Source: an uncultured Coriobacteriales bacterium (GTDB taxonomy: Bacteria > Actinomycetota > Coriobacteriia > Coriobacteriales > UMGS124). From it: a DNA stretch of 37,833 nt. Below the pieces are notes generated by a model, which was given only the letters and a program-made list of their open reading frames with translations, ran no database searches and was not told the DNA's origin. The DNA lies in contig CAKUAI010000026.1 of assembly GCA_934636245.1 (NCBI GenBank), positions 1 to 37,833 on the forward strand, written 5' to 3'. A program made the position numbers and the translations under genes. Numbering within the stretch: position 1 is the first letter of the stretch; each line of letters opens with the position of its first letter. Below are positions 23,601-30,933 of the stretch, piece by piece.

Positions 23601-24521
23601 TTACTCTCCCAGCACAGCTTCCACACTGCATGGGCCTTGGGCGCCAGCGGATTCAGGCGAAACAGGAGTGGGAACCTCGCCAACGCGGCATGCGATGCTT
23701 GTCTTGGCCGGATTGATGCGTCGATCATCTAGGATAAGCTCGCCGATTTGATCGGCTTCAATCGCGCCCGATTCAGGGTTGAACACGCTCTCCACGCGGC
23801 CCGTGAGGTTGGCGGTCACGCTCGAGTACTCAAAGGCAAGGGTGGTGTTGATGAGCTTGCAGTTCTCAAGCACGATGTTCTCGGCATAGCACATGCCCTG
23901 CAGGCTCTCGATGGTGCAATTGACCAGGCGCAGGTTCTTGGAGTTCCAGCCCAGGTACTCGCCGGCGATGTAGGAATCCTCCACGAGCACATCCTCGGTG
24001 TTCCAGAAGGAGTCCTTGGAGAGAAGGCGCGAGTTCTTCACGTGCACGCGACGTGCCCCGTCGAAGGAATAGTTACCGTCGAGCACAAGGCCGTCGACCT
24101 CGATGTCTTCGCTGTTCATGGCGAAGTAGTCGCCCTTTGCCGTAACGTTTTCAAGCGTGACGTCGCGGCAGGTCCACAGCGTCTCGGCCGCATTGGGCAG
24201 CGCCACGTTGCGAAGCGTGACGCCGGTGCAGCGCCGGAAGTTCTTCGGGGCTTCGATGACGGAGTCTTCTACCAGGATGTCATCGGTATACCACACGCCT
24301 GAGCGCGCCATCTCAAACCATGTGCAGTTGCGTGCGGTGACATGCGTGGCGTACCACAGTGGGTACTTCCACCGAAACGCGCTGCCTACGAGCTCGATGT
24401 TGGAGCTCTCCTTGAGAGGAGACTCGCCGTCGGTAAAGACTGTGTCGACAATACGCAGGTCATGGGCGTGGAACAAGGCGCGCTCCCCGCCTAGAAGCTG
24501 CTGGTTAATCTCTTGGGTCAT
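23601..24521 (-). CDS. DUF3737 family beta-helix protein
   Basis: 306-residue protein of the DUF3737 family, a right-handed parallel beta-helix. It is built of repeating units of about 20 residues with the pattern (D/R)(V/I)xVE(D/N)xxI followed by an aromatic turn, for example DILVEDSVIEAPKNF, DVTLENVTAKGDYF, DVLVEDSYIAGEYLGW and NIVLENCKLINTTLAF. There is no signal peptide. Function is unknown; the fold is shared with pectate lyases but no catalytic residues are evident. The ATG at 24521 follows a weak AAGAAAGG site. It is divergent from the sugar kinase. Confidence 0.85.
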   Translation of the reverse strand: MTQEINQQLLGGERALFHAHDLRIVDTVFTDGESPLKESSNIELVGSAFRWKYPLWYATHVTARNCTWFEMARSGVWYTDDILVEDSVIEAPKNFRRCTGVTLRNVALPNAAETLWTCRDVTLENVTAKGDYFAMNSEDIEVDGLVLDGNYSFDGARRVHVKNSRLLSKDSFWNTEDVLVEDSYIAGEYLGWNSKNLRLVNCTIESLQGMCYAENIVLENCKLINTTLAFEYSSVTANLTGRVESVFNPESGAIEADQIGELILDDRRINPAKTSIACRVGEVPTPVSPESAGAQGPCSVEAVLGE

Positions 24522-24831
24522 GGCTGTTGGGCCTTTCTTGGTGTGAGTGGCATAGGTTGTGGGAGAAGGTTCTTTTTTCTTGCAGGCATCTTAACCCGAA
24601 CGCGGGCAAAGGCGACGTTAGGTACTCTGCAGACGGTATGTTTTCCACGGATGGGATCCTTTATTCATGGAAAGAAAGAAAATAACATACATTTCGTGCG
24701 TTCATATGTATGTTATTTCATCAAAGTACCAGTTGGCGCGTTTTTTGAAATCCTGAAATGTATGTTATTTGCCCTTGGGATGCGCCTGCAGGTTCCTGGA
24801 CGCATCCTGTCAACATCAAGTGAGGTCCCTC
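24522..24831. promoter_or_regulatory. Divergent control region, DUF3737 / sugar kinase
   Basis: 310 bases, AT-rich in the middle, without a gene. It contains three copies of a 13-base box, listed separately. Confidence 0.5.
24680..24770. repeat. Three copies of a 13-bp box (ATGTATGTTATTT)
   Basis: Exact copies lie at 24680-24692 (inverted), 24706-24718 and 24758-24770. The first two form a perfect inverted repeat with a 13-base gap; the first and third share 16 bases (GAAATGTATGTTATTT). They lie 62-152 bases before the kinase start and are probably sites of a regulator not encoded in the window. Confidence 0.65.
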
Positions 24832-25818
24832 ATGTCCCACGTTTTCTCTCCTGAGCTCGTAGCGCTCGGCGAAATGCTCATCGATTTCACTCAGGCAGGG
24901 TTCTCCGCCAGTGGTCAGGCTCTTTTTGAGCGCAATGCTGGAGGTGCTCCGGCCAATGTTGCCGTACAGGCGGCGAGACTTGGCATGTCTGCCCAGTTCG
25001 TGGGCAAGGTCGGCGCAGACATGCACGGCGACTTTCTCAGGCGTTCTCTCCAAGAGCGCGGCGTGGACGTGTCGTCTGTCGCGCAAGATCCCGACGCCTT
25101 CACCACGCTTGCCTTTGTCGAGGTTGATCCGCGTACGGCTGAGCGTTCATTTTCTTTTGCCCGCAAGCCCGGTGCTGACACGCGACTCTTCCCTGCTGAT
25201 GTGCCCGAGCAGGCCATACGCGATTGCCATGTGCTCCATGTGGGGTCGCTTTCCCTTACCGATGAGCCTGCACGTGCGGCGACGCTGCATGCGGTAAACA
25301 TCGCCCGCCAGGCAGGTGCGCTCGTCAGCTATGACCCAAACTACCGAGCGAGCTTGTGGCCCAGCGAGCATGAAGCCGTCGAGCAGATGTCGGCGCTTTT
25401 GCCTCGGGCTGACCTGGTGAAGATCAACGAAGACGAGGCTTTGCTGCTGTGCGGTACGGGCAACCCCGAGGCCGCTTCCCAGTACATTCTCGACCAGGGT
25501 GCTGCCCTCGTTGCCGTGACGCTGGGGTCCCAAGGGGCATTCGTTGCGACACAGGCCGAGAGCGTGCTTGTTCCCACGTGCCCTTGTCAGCCGCGCGATG
25601 CGACCGGAGCGGGCGATTCCTTCTGGGGTGCGCTTCTTTTTCAGCTCGTGCACGAGCATGAGGTACGCACGGCCGGCGATTTGGCCGCCCTCTCGCGCGA
25701 GGCGCTATTCTACGCGGGATCCTTCGCCTGTGCTGCCGCTTCTTGCTGTGTAGAACGCCCGGGTGGCATCCCCGCGATGCCTGGCAAGGACGAGGTGCTT
25801 GACCGCCTTGCACAGTAG
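24832..25818 (+). CDS. PfkB-family sugar kinase (fructokinase-like)
   Basis: 328-residue ribokinase-fold enzyme. It has the N-terminal PfkB signature GGAPANVAVQAARLG, GKVGADMHGDFLRRSL, a DPNYRASLW segment typical of fructokinases, INEDEALLL, and the C-terminal anion hole DATGAGDSFWGALL with catalytic Asp262. It would phosphorylate fructose or a related ketose using ATP. The ATG at 24832 (MSHVFSPE) has GAGG 6 bases upstream; the longer ORF reads through the operator region. Confidence 0.88.
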   Translation: MSHVFSPELVALGEMLIDFTQAGFSASGQALFERNAGGAPANVAVQAARLGMSAQFVGKVGADMHGDFLRRSLQERGVDVSSVAQDPDAFTTLAFVEVDPRTAERSFSFARKPGADTRLFPADVPEQAIRDCHVLHVGSLSLTDEPARAATLHAVNIARQAGALVSYDPNYRASLWPSEHEAVEQMSALLPRADLVKINEDEALLLCGTGNPEAASQYILDQGAALVAVTLGSQGAFVATQAESVLVPTCPCQPRDATGAGDSFWGALLFQLVHEHEVRTAGDLAALSREALFYAGSFACAAASCCVERPGGIPAMPGKDEVLDRLAQ

Positions 25819-26039
25819 CGACGCAGTGCGCGGCTGGGGTACATCAATCAGTCGGGGCTCAAGGGCCGCAGCTTTTTTGACACGCGCCTTTTGACGTGTG
25901 CCATACGGGCTCAACTGGGCTGTTTGCAGATGTCCGGTACGACACGCCAAACATCTCCTGATCCCATCGGCGTGCGTTGACGGGCTGCCTGGGTACTTCC
26001 CGCCCATTAAGCCATCTTTCTGCCTCATGCAAATACGCC

Positions 26040-26084
26040 CCTCCCTTCTCGCAAGTACAGCGCGGGGAGGGAAGGGGCGCTTCG
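26040..26084 (-). terminator. Imperfect GC hairpin after the Tat-exported protein
   Basis: GCCCCTCCC and the complementary GGGAGGGAAGGGGC form a bulged stem just beyond the stop at 26105. No T run; moderate support only. Confidence 0.4.
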
Positions 26085-26104
26085 GGGTTTCGGACGTGTG
26101 CGTG

Positions 26105-28144
26105 TTATCGAGCGAGCAGGACTGCCACGCGCAGCTGCCGCTCGTCGGGATCGAGGTCGATGTCGCCGCCGTCTTGGACAGTCAGGCGAATCTCGTAGAT
26201 ATTCTCGGGCGCAAGCTCGCTTTCGCCCGCGCCTTCAAGCGACCAGCTCTCTGTGACCTCGCGGTATGTGCCGTCGGCACCTAGGGCGAAGAGCTTATAG
26301 TTGCTCGCCTGTCCCTCGAGGCCGTTTACGCGAACCGCAAGTGTGACCTGGGGATGCACGTTGCGCACCGCCACGCCATGCAGCCAGGTTGCGGGCGTGC
26401 CCTGCCCACCGGCCGCCGCGAACTCCTCGGCTGTGACAATCGTGCGCGTTGTCTTGTCGAGGTCGACCTTGCGGTAGGGCATCTCGGGCAGATATGCAAA
26501 GCGGTCCTGCAGGCGCATGAGCTCTTTGTAACCGGTAGGGCAATACAGTCTGTTGCCATCGTGGGCGGCGTACATGCCGATGGCCATGTTGTTGTAGCCA
26601 TACGGCGAGGCGACATCCACCGTGAGCGTCGTCTCGCCGGTCTCGAAGTCGAGGGCGATGAACTGCCACATACCGCTGGTCAGGTCCTGCACGTAACCGT
26701 AGATGTAGCCAGTGGCCGTGGAAAGCTTCATCATCGAGGTATCGCTGATGTCGTCGCGGCACCAGATGCTTTCCATGATGTAGCCGTCGTCGGTCTTAAT
26801 GGTGTCGACACGCTCGATACCAGGGATAATCATACAGTTGCCCTTAAGCAGCCAGTTTGTGTCGTAGATGTTCTCGTAGCTTTGGATGGACGAGTCGCTG
26901 TCGGGTTTCGCCAGGTTGGGGCTGCCGGCGCCGAACCAGTTGCAGGCGATGACGCTCGCGCGGCCTTGCCCGTCGTCATACACCATGGCGGAGTTCTCAA
27001 CCGAAACAGGCATGTCGGCGGGCAGCTCGTCGATGATGGGACAGCTGGCAACGACTTCGCCTGTCTCCATGCTGAGCGCGAGCAGGCTCACGGTCTCCAG
27101 GTTGTCGGTGAAGAAGACGAGCTCGCTGCCAAGCGAAGGAGAACAGCCGCCACCCCATGCCAGGCCACCGCCTGTTGTGGCTGCTCCCTCGCGGCTGTCC
27201 TTGGCACCAGCGCTCTCATAGGGAGTGCGCCACACGACCTCGACGCCGTCATCGGCGCGCAGCATGTAGCAGGCAAGGTTCGTAAGGATGACAGCGCCGT
27301 GCGTGCAAGAGGCAATGCCGTTTTCGGCCCCCTCGCCCGGTTCGGGCAGGTACACGTGCACCTCTTGGGACAGGTCGACCTCATTGCCGGCAAGAATGGC
27401 GTCGATTGCGGCGGCCGAAATGTAGCCCATGGCACCCTGCTGCCCGCGGTCGGGATAGATGCGGAAGCCGCCCGTCACAAACCAAAGGTTGCCCTCGTAG
27501 TCGAACACGATAGAAAGCAAGTTTTGGTCGATGGTGACCCCGAAGGCGGCCTCAGCTGCTGCCTTCACATCGATGTCGAGGACTTTCTCGAACACGGGCA
27601 GTGGCGTGCCCGTCTCATCGGTGGCACGCAGCATGAGCACGTGGTTGTGGTTTGTGGGGCACACGATGAGGTTACGCGAGTCAACAAAGGAGTACGAGCT
27701 CTGAATGACGTAGCCGCCGCCGTCGTGTTGCGTGGGCGAGAAGCAGCCCAGCGTGCCGACCTCTTTAGCGTCATGGTCGCGGATGGCGAGGCCGCCCAAG
27801 AGGGGTGACACGGGGTTATCGAAATTGTCAAAGAAAATGGCCGGCGAGGCGTTGGGGTTGGTGGTTTCAAACGCAACGTTGACCTCGGGGAAGATGCCCA
27901 TGGGAAGCACCGCGTCGGTCGAGTCGGTGTTGCAGCAGTCGTGGTGGATGTTGGACTCGCTCGTTCCCATGAACGGGTTCGGCACCACGGCCTTGGGATT
28001 GAGCGGCTTGGGTGGCATGGCTGTCTGATTTGCAGCCGAAGCGGTCTCATCGGCGCTGGCCAGGCATGGTATGGCTGAGGTCAAGCCGCAGCCTACAGCG
28101 GCGAGGGCCCCGGCGTTAAGAAAGGTTCGGCGAGTCGTGTTCAT
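26105..28144 (-). CDS. Tat-exported protein of unknown function, beta-propeller-like
   Basis: 679-residue protein that I do not recognise. It has a twin-arginine signal (TTRRTFLNAGALAAVG, residues 3-18, cleavage near LASA). The mature part has repeated strand-turn-strand units resembling PQQ or YVTN-type propellers, such as LLALSMETGEVVASCPI, FIALDFETGETTLTVDV and FDYEGNLWFVTGG, and a C-terminal beta domain. HDCCNTDSTDA near residue 70 is a possible metal or disulfide site. No haem motif. Export by Tat suggests that it folds or takes a cofactor inside the cell. The ATG at 28144 has GGAG 8 bases upstream. A HAD phosphatase gene lies upstream in the same direction. Confidence 0.8.
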   Translation of the reverse strand: MNTTRRTFLNAGALAAVGCGLTSAIPCLASADETASAANQTAMPPKPLNPKAVVPNPFMGTSESNIHHDCCNTDSTDAVLPMGIFPEVNVAFETTNPNASPAIFFDNFDNPVSPLLGGLAIRDHDAKEVGTLGCFSPTQHDGGGYVIQSSYSFVDSRNLIVCPTNHNHVLMLRATDETGTPLPVFEKVLDIDVKAAAEAAFGVTIDQNLLSIVFDYEGNLWFVTGGFRIYPDRGQQGAMGYISAAAIDAILAGNEVDLSQEVHVYLPEPGEGAENGIASCTHGAVILTNLACYMLRADDGVEVVWRTPYESAGAKDSREGAATTGGGLAWGGGCSPSLGSELVFFTDNLETVSLLALSMETGEVVASCPIIDELPADMPVSVENSAMVYDDGQGRASVIACNWFGAGSPNLAKPDSDSSIQSYENIYDTNWLLKGNCMIIPGIERVDTIKTDDGYIMESIWCRDDISDTSMMKLSTATGYIYGYVQDLTSGMWQFIALDFETGETTLTVDVASPYGYNNMAIGMYAAHDGNRLYCPTGYKELMRLQDRFAYLPEMPYRKVDLDKTTRTIVTAEEFAAAGGQGTPATWLHGVAVRNVHPQVTLAVRVNGLEGQASNYKLFALGADGTYREVTESWSLEGAGESELAPENIYEIRLTVQDGGDIDLDPDERQLRVAVLLAR

Positions 28145-28319
28145 GGTGCGTCTCCATTCTTTTGAGTATGGCAACATCCTGCACACGCAAGAAATTATCT
28201 CACATGCCTCTTGCTGGCACATTAGGCTTTTTTGAGCCTAGACGCGACATTTTTGAAGATGGCATCGCATGGCTGAGGGGTTTGAATCCGAGTTTGACGC
28301 AGCCAAGTGGCGGGTGGCC

Positions 28320-28982
28320 TTACCAGGCGTTTGGTGCGCCAACTCCCAATTGCCCACATACTTCGCTGGGATGGTGGGCAACATGGGACGGCCCCTGCGC
28401 AAGGAGGGAGTCTTCGTTAAACATGCCCCAGGTAGCAGCAACGGTAATGCATCCCGCGGCGTTTCCCGCCGCGATATCGAACGGGCTGTCACCCACGTAG
28501 ACGCATTCTTGCGGTGCCAGGCCCAACCGCTCGCAGCCATAGAGCACAGGCGCGGGATCGGGCTTGTGGCCCGAATATTCGTCGCTTCCTATCGCGAACT
28601 CAAAATAACCGCTCAGGCCACAGACCTGAAGGCCTCGGCGCGCCAGGCTGCCACGCTTTGAGGTTACGACGCCCAGGCGCGGGCCAGCAGGCGCGAGCAT
28701 GTCGAGCATGCCCTTCACGCCGGGGAACGCATGTACCAGTCCGTCGTGTGCGCGTTCGTTGTAAGACCGAAAAGCGCCAACAAGATCTGCTTGTAGCTTC
28801 TCGTCGTCGGTGAAGTCCTTAACCTCCTCAACCAACGGCATGCCGACTTTTGCCATGAGAACCCTCTCTGGCAATTCGTAACCCAGTACCTGAGAAGTCG
28901 CATGGCGAAAGCTCGAGAGGATGAGCTGGTAGGTGTCGAGCAGTGTGCCATCGAGGTCGAAGAGGATTCCTTTTGTTGCCAC
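28320..28982 (-). CDS. HAD-family hydrolase (phosphoglycolate phosphatase-like)
   Basis: 220-residue haloacid dehalogenase-fold phosphatase. Motif I is FDLDGTLLD with the nucleophile D9 and the acid D11, motif II is VVTSKRG, and motifs III/IV are HKPDPAPVLY and YVGDSPFDIAAGNAAG. The helical cap at residues about 15-85 places it in subfamily I with Gph and PpaX. The substrate is unknown. The GTG at 28982 has AAAGGA 7 bases upstream. Confidence 0.9.
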   Translation of the reverse strand: MATKGILFDLDGTLLDTYQLILSSFRHATSQVLGYELPERVLMAKVGMPLVEEVKDFTDDEKLQADLVGAFRSYNERAHDGLVHAFPGVKGMLDMLAPAGPRLGVVTSKRGSLARRGLQVCGLSGYFEFAIGSDEYSGHKPDPAPVLYGCERLGLAPQECVYVGDSPFDIAAGNAAGCITVAATWGMFNEDSLLAQGPSHVAHHPSEVCGQLGVGAPNAW

Positions 28983-29065
28983 GGCGCGTTCCTTTGCATG
29001 AACGATGGTTAAACGGCGGACTTAAAAGCCTGGATTTTCAAACGGGCACGAATCTGCAGGGCGCG

Positions 29066-30190
29066 TCACTGGGAATGTCCCAAGACGAAAGTACCCATCT
29101 CGTCGATGACATCCTCTGCCTGGGGAAAAACGCCTGTCGCGTTGATGTAGCCGTGACCCAGACCATTGTAGACGACCATTTTAACTTCGACGCCGGCATC
29201 TGTGAGCTTGTGCGCCCAGCCGAAGGCATCCTTGCGCAGGTAGTCCAATGCGCCCACAGAGATGAATGTCGGGGTGTCGCATGTCACACCAAAGGAGTAA
29301 GGATTGTTGAGGCGGCCGGGCCTCACCATGCCAATCTTCTCAATGTCAAAGCGTACCAGTGCCTGCATCTGGCGGACCACACCTTTTGAGAGCAGCTTCT
29401 GCGTGGGTTCGAATGTAAAGTCGTCGATTCCTTTCTTGTAGTACTTGCCCTCGATGCAAAACAAGTTGAGTGTCGGATACAGCAGGAGCTGCCCGCGTAC
29501 CATCGAGGCACCCTCGGCCGCGTTTGTGCAGGCTTGGGCAAGGTTGCCTCCTGCACTGTCGCCGCAGACGAAAATCCTGTCTCGGTCAATTGCGTACGCC
29601 TCGGCATGCTCATAGATATAGCAGAGAGCATCGAGACAGTCATTGTACGAGGTGGGATACGGGTTTTCGGGCAACAAACGATAGTCGACGCTTATGACCG
29701 TCACGCCGAATTTGGAGGCAAACATCTTCCAGCACTCATCGTAGGGGTCGAGCGTGCCCCCGATGAATGCCCCGCCATGCATGAAATACAGGCAGATGCC
29801 GCACCTACCGTCGTTGCGCTTGTAGATTCGCGTCGGGATTTTATGGCCGTCGCGCGCGACAGCGAAGTCGTCTTGCACTGAGACATCCCGAATGCGGCAG
29901 TCGGCAGAGGAGACCTTGCTGAAGGATTTTCTGAAGACACCAAGGATTGCCGCGTTGATGGGAAGTCGAACAAAATCAAAGGCACAACCAGGAACGATGC
30001 AGAGCCGTTTTGCCAGACGGCCAATGGGTCCGCCTAACATGCGGGGATCGATGCCGAGTTCCGACACTGCATCGGGGGCATGCTTGACCACGTACGCAAC
30101 GTCGCCATCGTGCTCGAGACGGGCAGTCACCTTTAGGCTCTGCAGGAATTCGTCGGTATACCACTTGTGGTCCCAAGTCTTTTTCACCAT
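29066..30190 (-). CDS. HSL-type alpha/beta hydrolase (esterase)
   Basis: 374-residue hydrolase of the hormone-sensitive lipase (GDXG) family. It has the oxyanion-hole motif HGGAF (138-142), the nucleophile S212 in GDSAGG, an aspartate in SVGALDYLRKDAF and a histidine in NGLGHGYIN to complete the triad. It would hydrolyse short-chain esters in the cytoplasm; no signal peptide. The ATG at 30190 (MVKKTWD) has GGGGGTGAG directly upstream; the ORF's earlier start lies in AT-rich sequence without a ribosome site. Confidence 0.88.
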   Translation of the reverse strand: MVKKTWDHKWYTDEFLQSLKVTARLEHDGDVAYVVKHAPDAVSELGIDPRMLGGPIGRLAKRLCIVPGCAFDFVRLPINAAILGVFRKSFSKVSSADCRIRDVSVQDDFAVARDGHKIPTRIYKRNDGRCGICLYFMHGGAFIGGTLDPYDECWKMFASKFGVTVISVDYRLLPENPYPTSYNDCLDALCYIYEHAEAYAIDRDRIFVCGDSAGGNLAQACTNAAEGASMVRGQLLLYPTLNLFCIEGKYYKKGIDDFTFEPTQKLLSKGVVRQMQALVRFDIEKIGMVRPGRLNNPYSFGVTCDTPTFISVGALDYLRKDAFGWAHKLTDAGVEVKMVVYNGLGHGYINATGVFPQAEDVIDEMGTFVLGHSQ

Positions 30191-30845
30191 CTCACCCCCG
30201 TAAGCCCTGGTGCGTCCTACCTTGATATGGCCAATGGTACGCCACGTGAGACGTGCAAAGTAACATGGCGGGTAGCTGTTTGCCCAGTATTGACAGAATA
30301 GCTCGGGGTGAGTGAGCAAAAGGATGCTATGCAACAAAGATATATCTCACCTAGAACCTTATTGTTGAGCTAGAAAATTAACAGGCGAAAAATATATAGC
30401 TTTACTTAAGAGTTATGTATTGTACAAGTACTTGCGCAATAAAGTTATCAGTTTAACTATCAGCTTGAGAGTTATCTACGAACAGGTAAGCCTACCTCGT
30501 AGAATTCAGAATACATAAGCCAACCGTGCTGTCAAGGGTGTTGAAAAGATCAACGGATAAGACTCAAGGTTTTCGTTGCTTTCGAAATACTATATGTAAG
30601 TTGCAACGTTATTAGAGTCCAAACTGAATGAAACCTTATACATTCAGCATCAACTATAGACTTATTGCATAAACCATAGCTTCAAAGAATGAGGGGCGTG
30701 GAATCTGCAGCGTACAGACCCCACGCCCCTCGTATATCCGTGGCGCTTCTTTTTTGCATAAGCCAAGGTGTTCAGAGGCCCGATTCGCCTTCAAGTTCGA
30801 TGGGGCTGGACGTCTTTGGGATAAGTCAAAAGACGAGGGCCGATT
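30191..30845. other. AT-rich non-coding stretch
   Basis: About 650 bases without a gene. From about 30330 to 30690 the sequence is clearly more AT-rich than the rest of the window, with many short A/T runs and no ORF with a ribosome site. It contains the upstream region of the esterase. The short ORF on the minus strand at 30654-30851 spans the hairpin at 30691-30731 and is not credible. Confidence 0.5.
30691..30731. terminator. GC hairpin in the AT-rich stretch
   Basis: GAGGGGCGTGG pairs perfectly with CCACGCCCCTC around a 19-base loop. A T-rich run follows some 20 bases later on the plus strand. It may end minus-strand transcripts that pass the next hairpin pair. Confidence 0.5.
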
Positions 30846-30919
30846 AACCAAAGCCCCGTCCGGACCGAAATGGTTCGAACGGGGCTCGAGTTCGTTATAG
30901 GGGCTTTTGTTGCAGCCCC
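30846..30919 (-). terminator. Double-hairpin terminator-like repeat, copy B
   Basis: Second copy of the element at 2-77, lying 14 bases after the stop of the OYE-type reductase. The large stem keeps pairing by a compensating C-G to T-A change, and the linker and small hairpin are nearly identical. It ends in TTTGG on the minus strand. Confidence 0.75.
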
Positions 30920-30933
30920 ATCCTCAAACTATC

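Noticed and set aside
30654..30851. 65-codon minus-strand ORF in the AT-rich stretch
   Set aside because: It spans a GC hairpin and has no ribosome site or similarity that I recognise.
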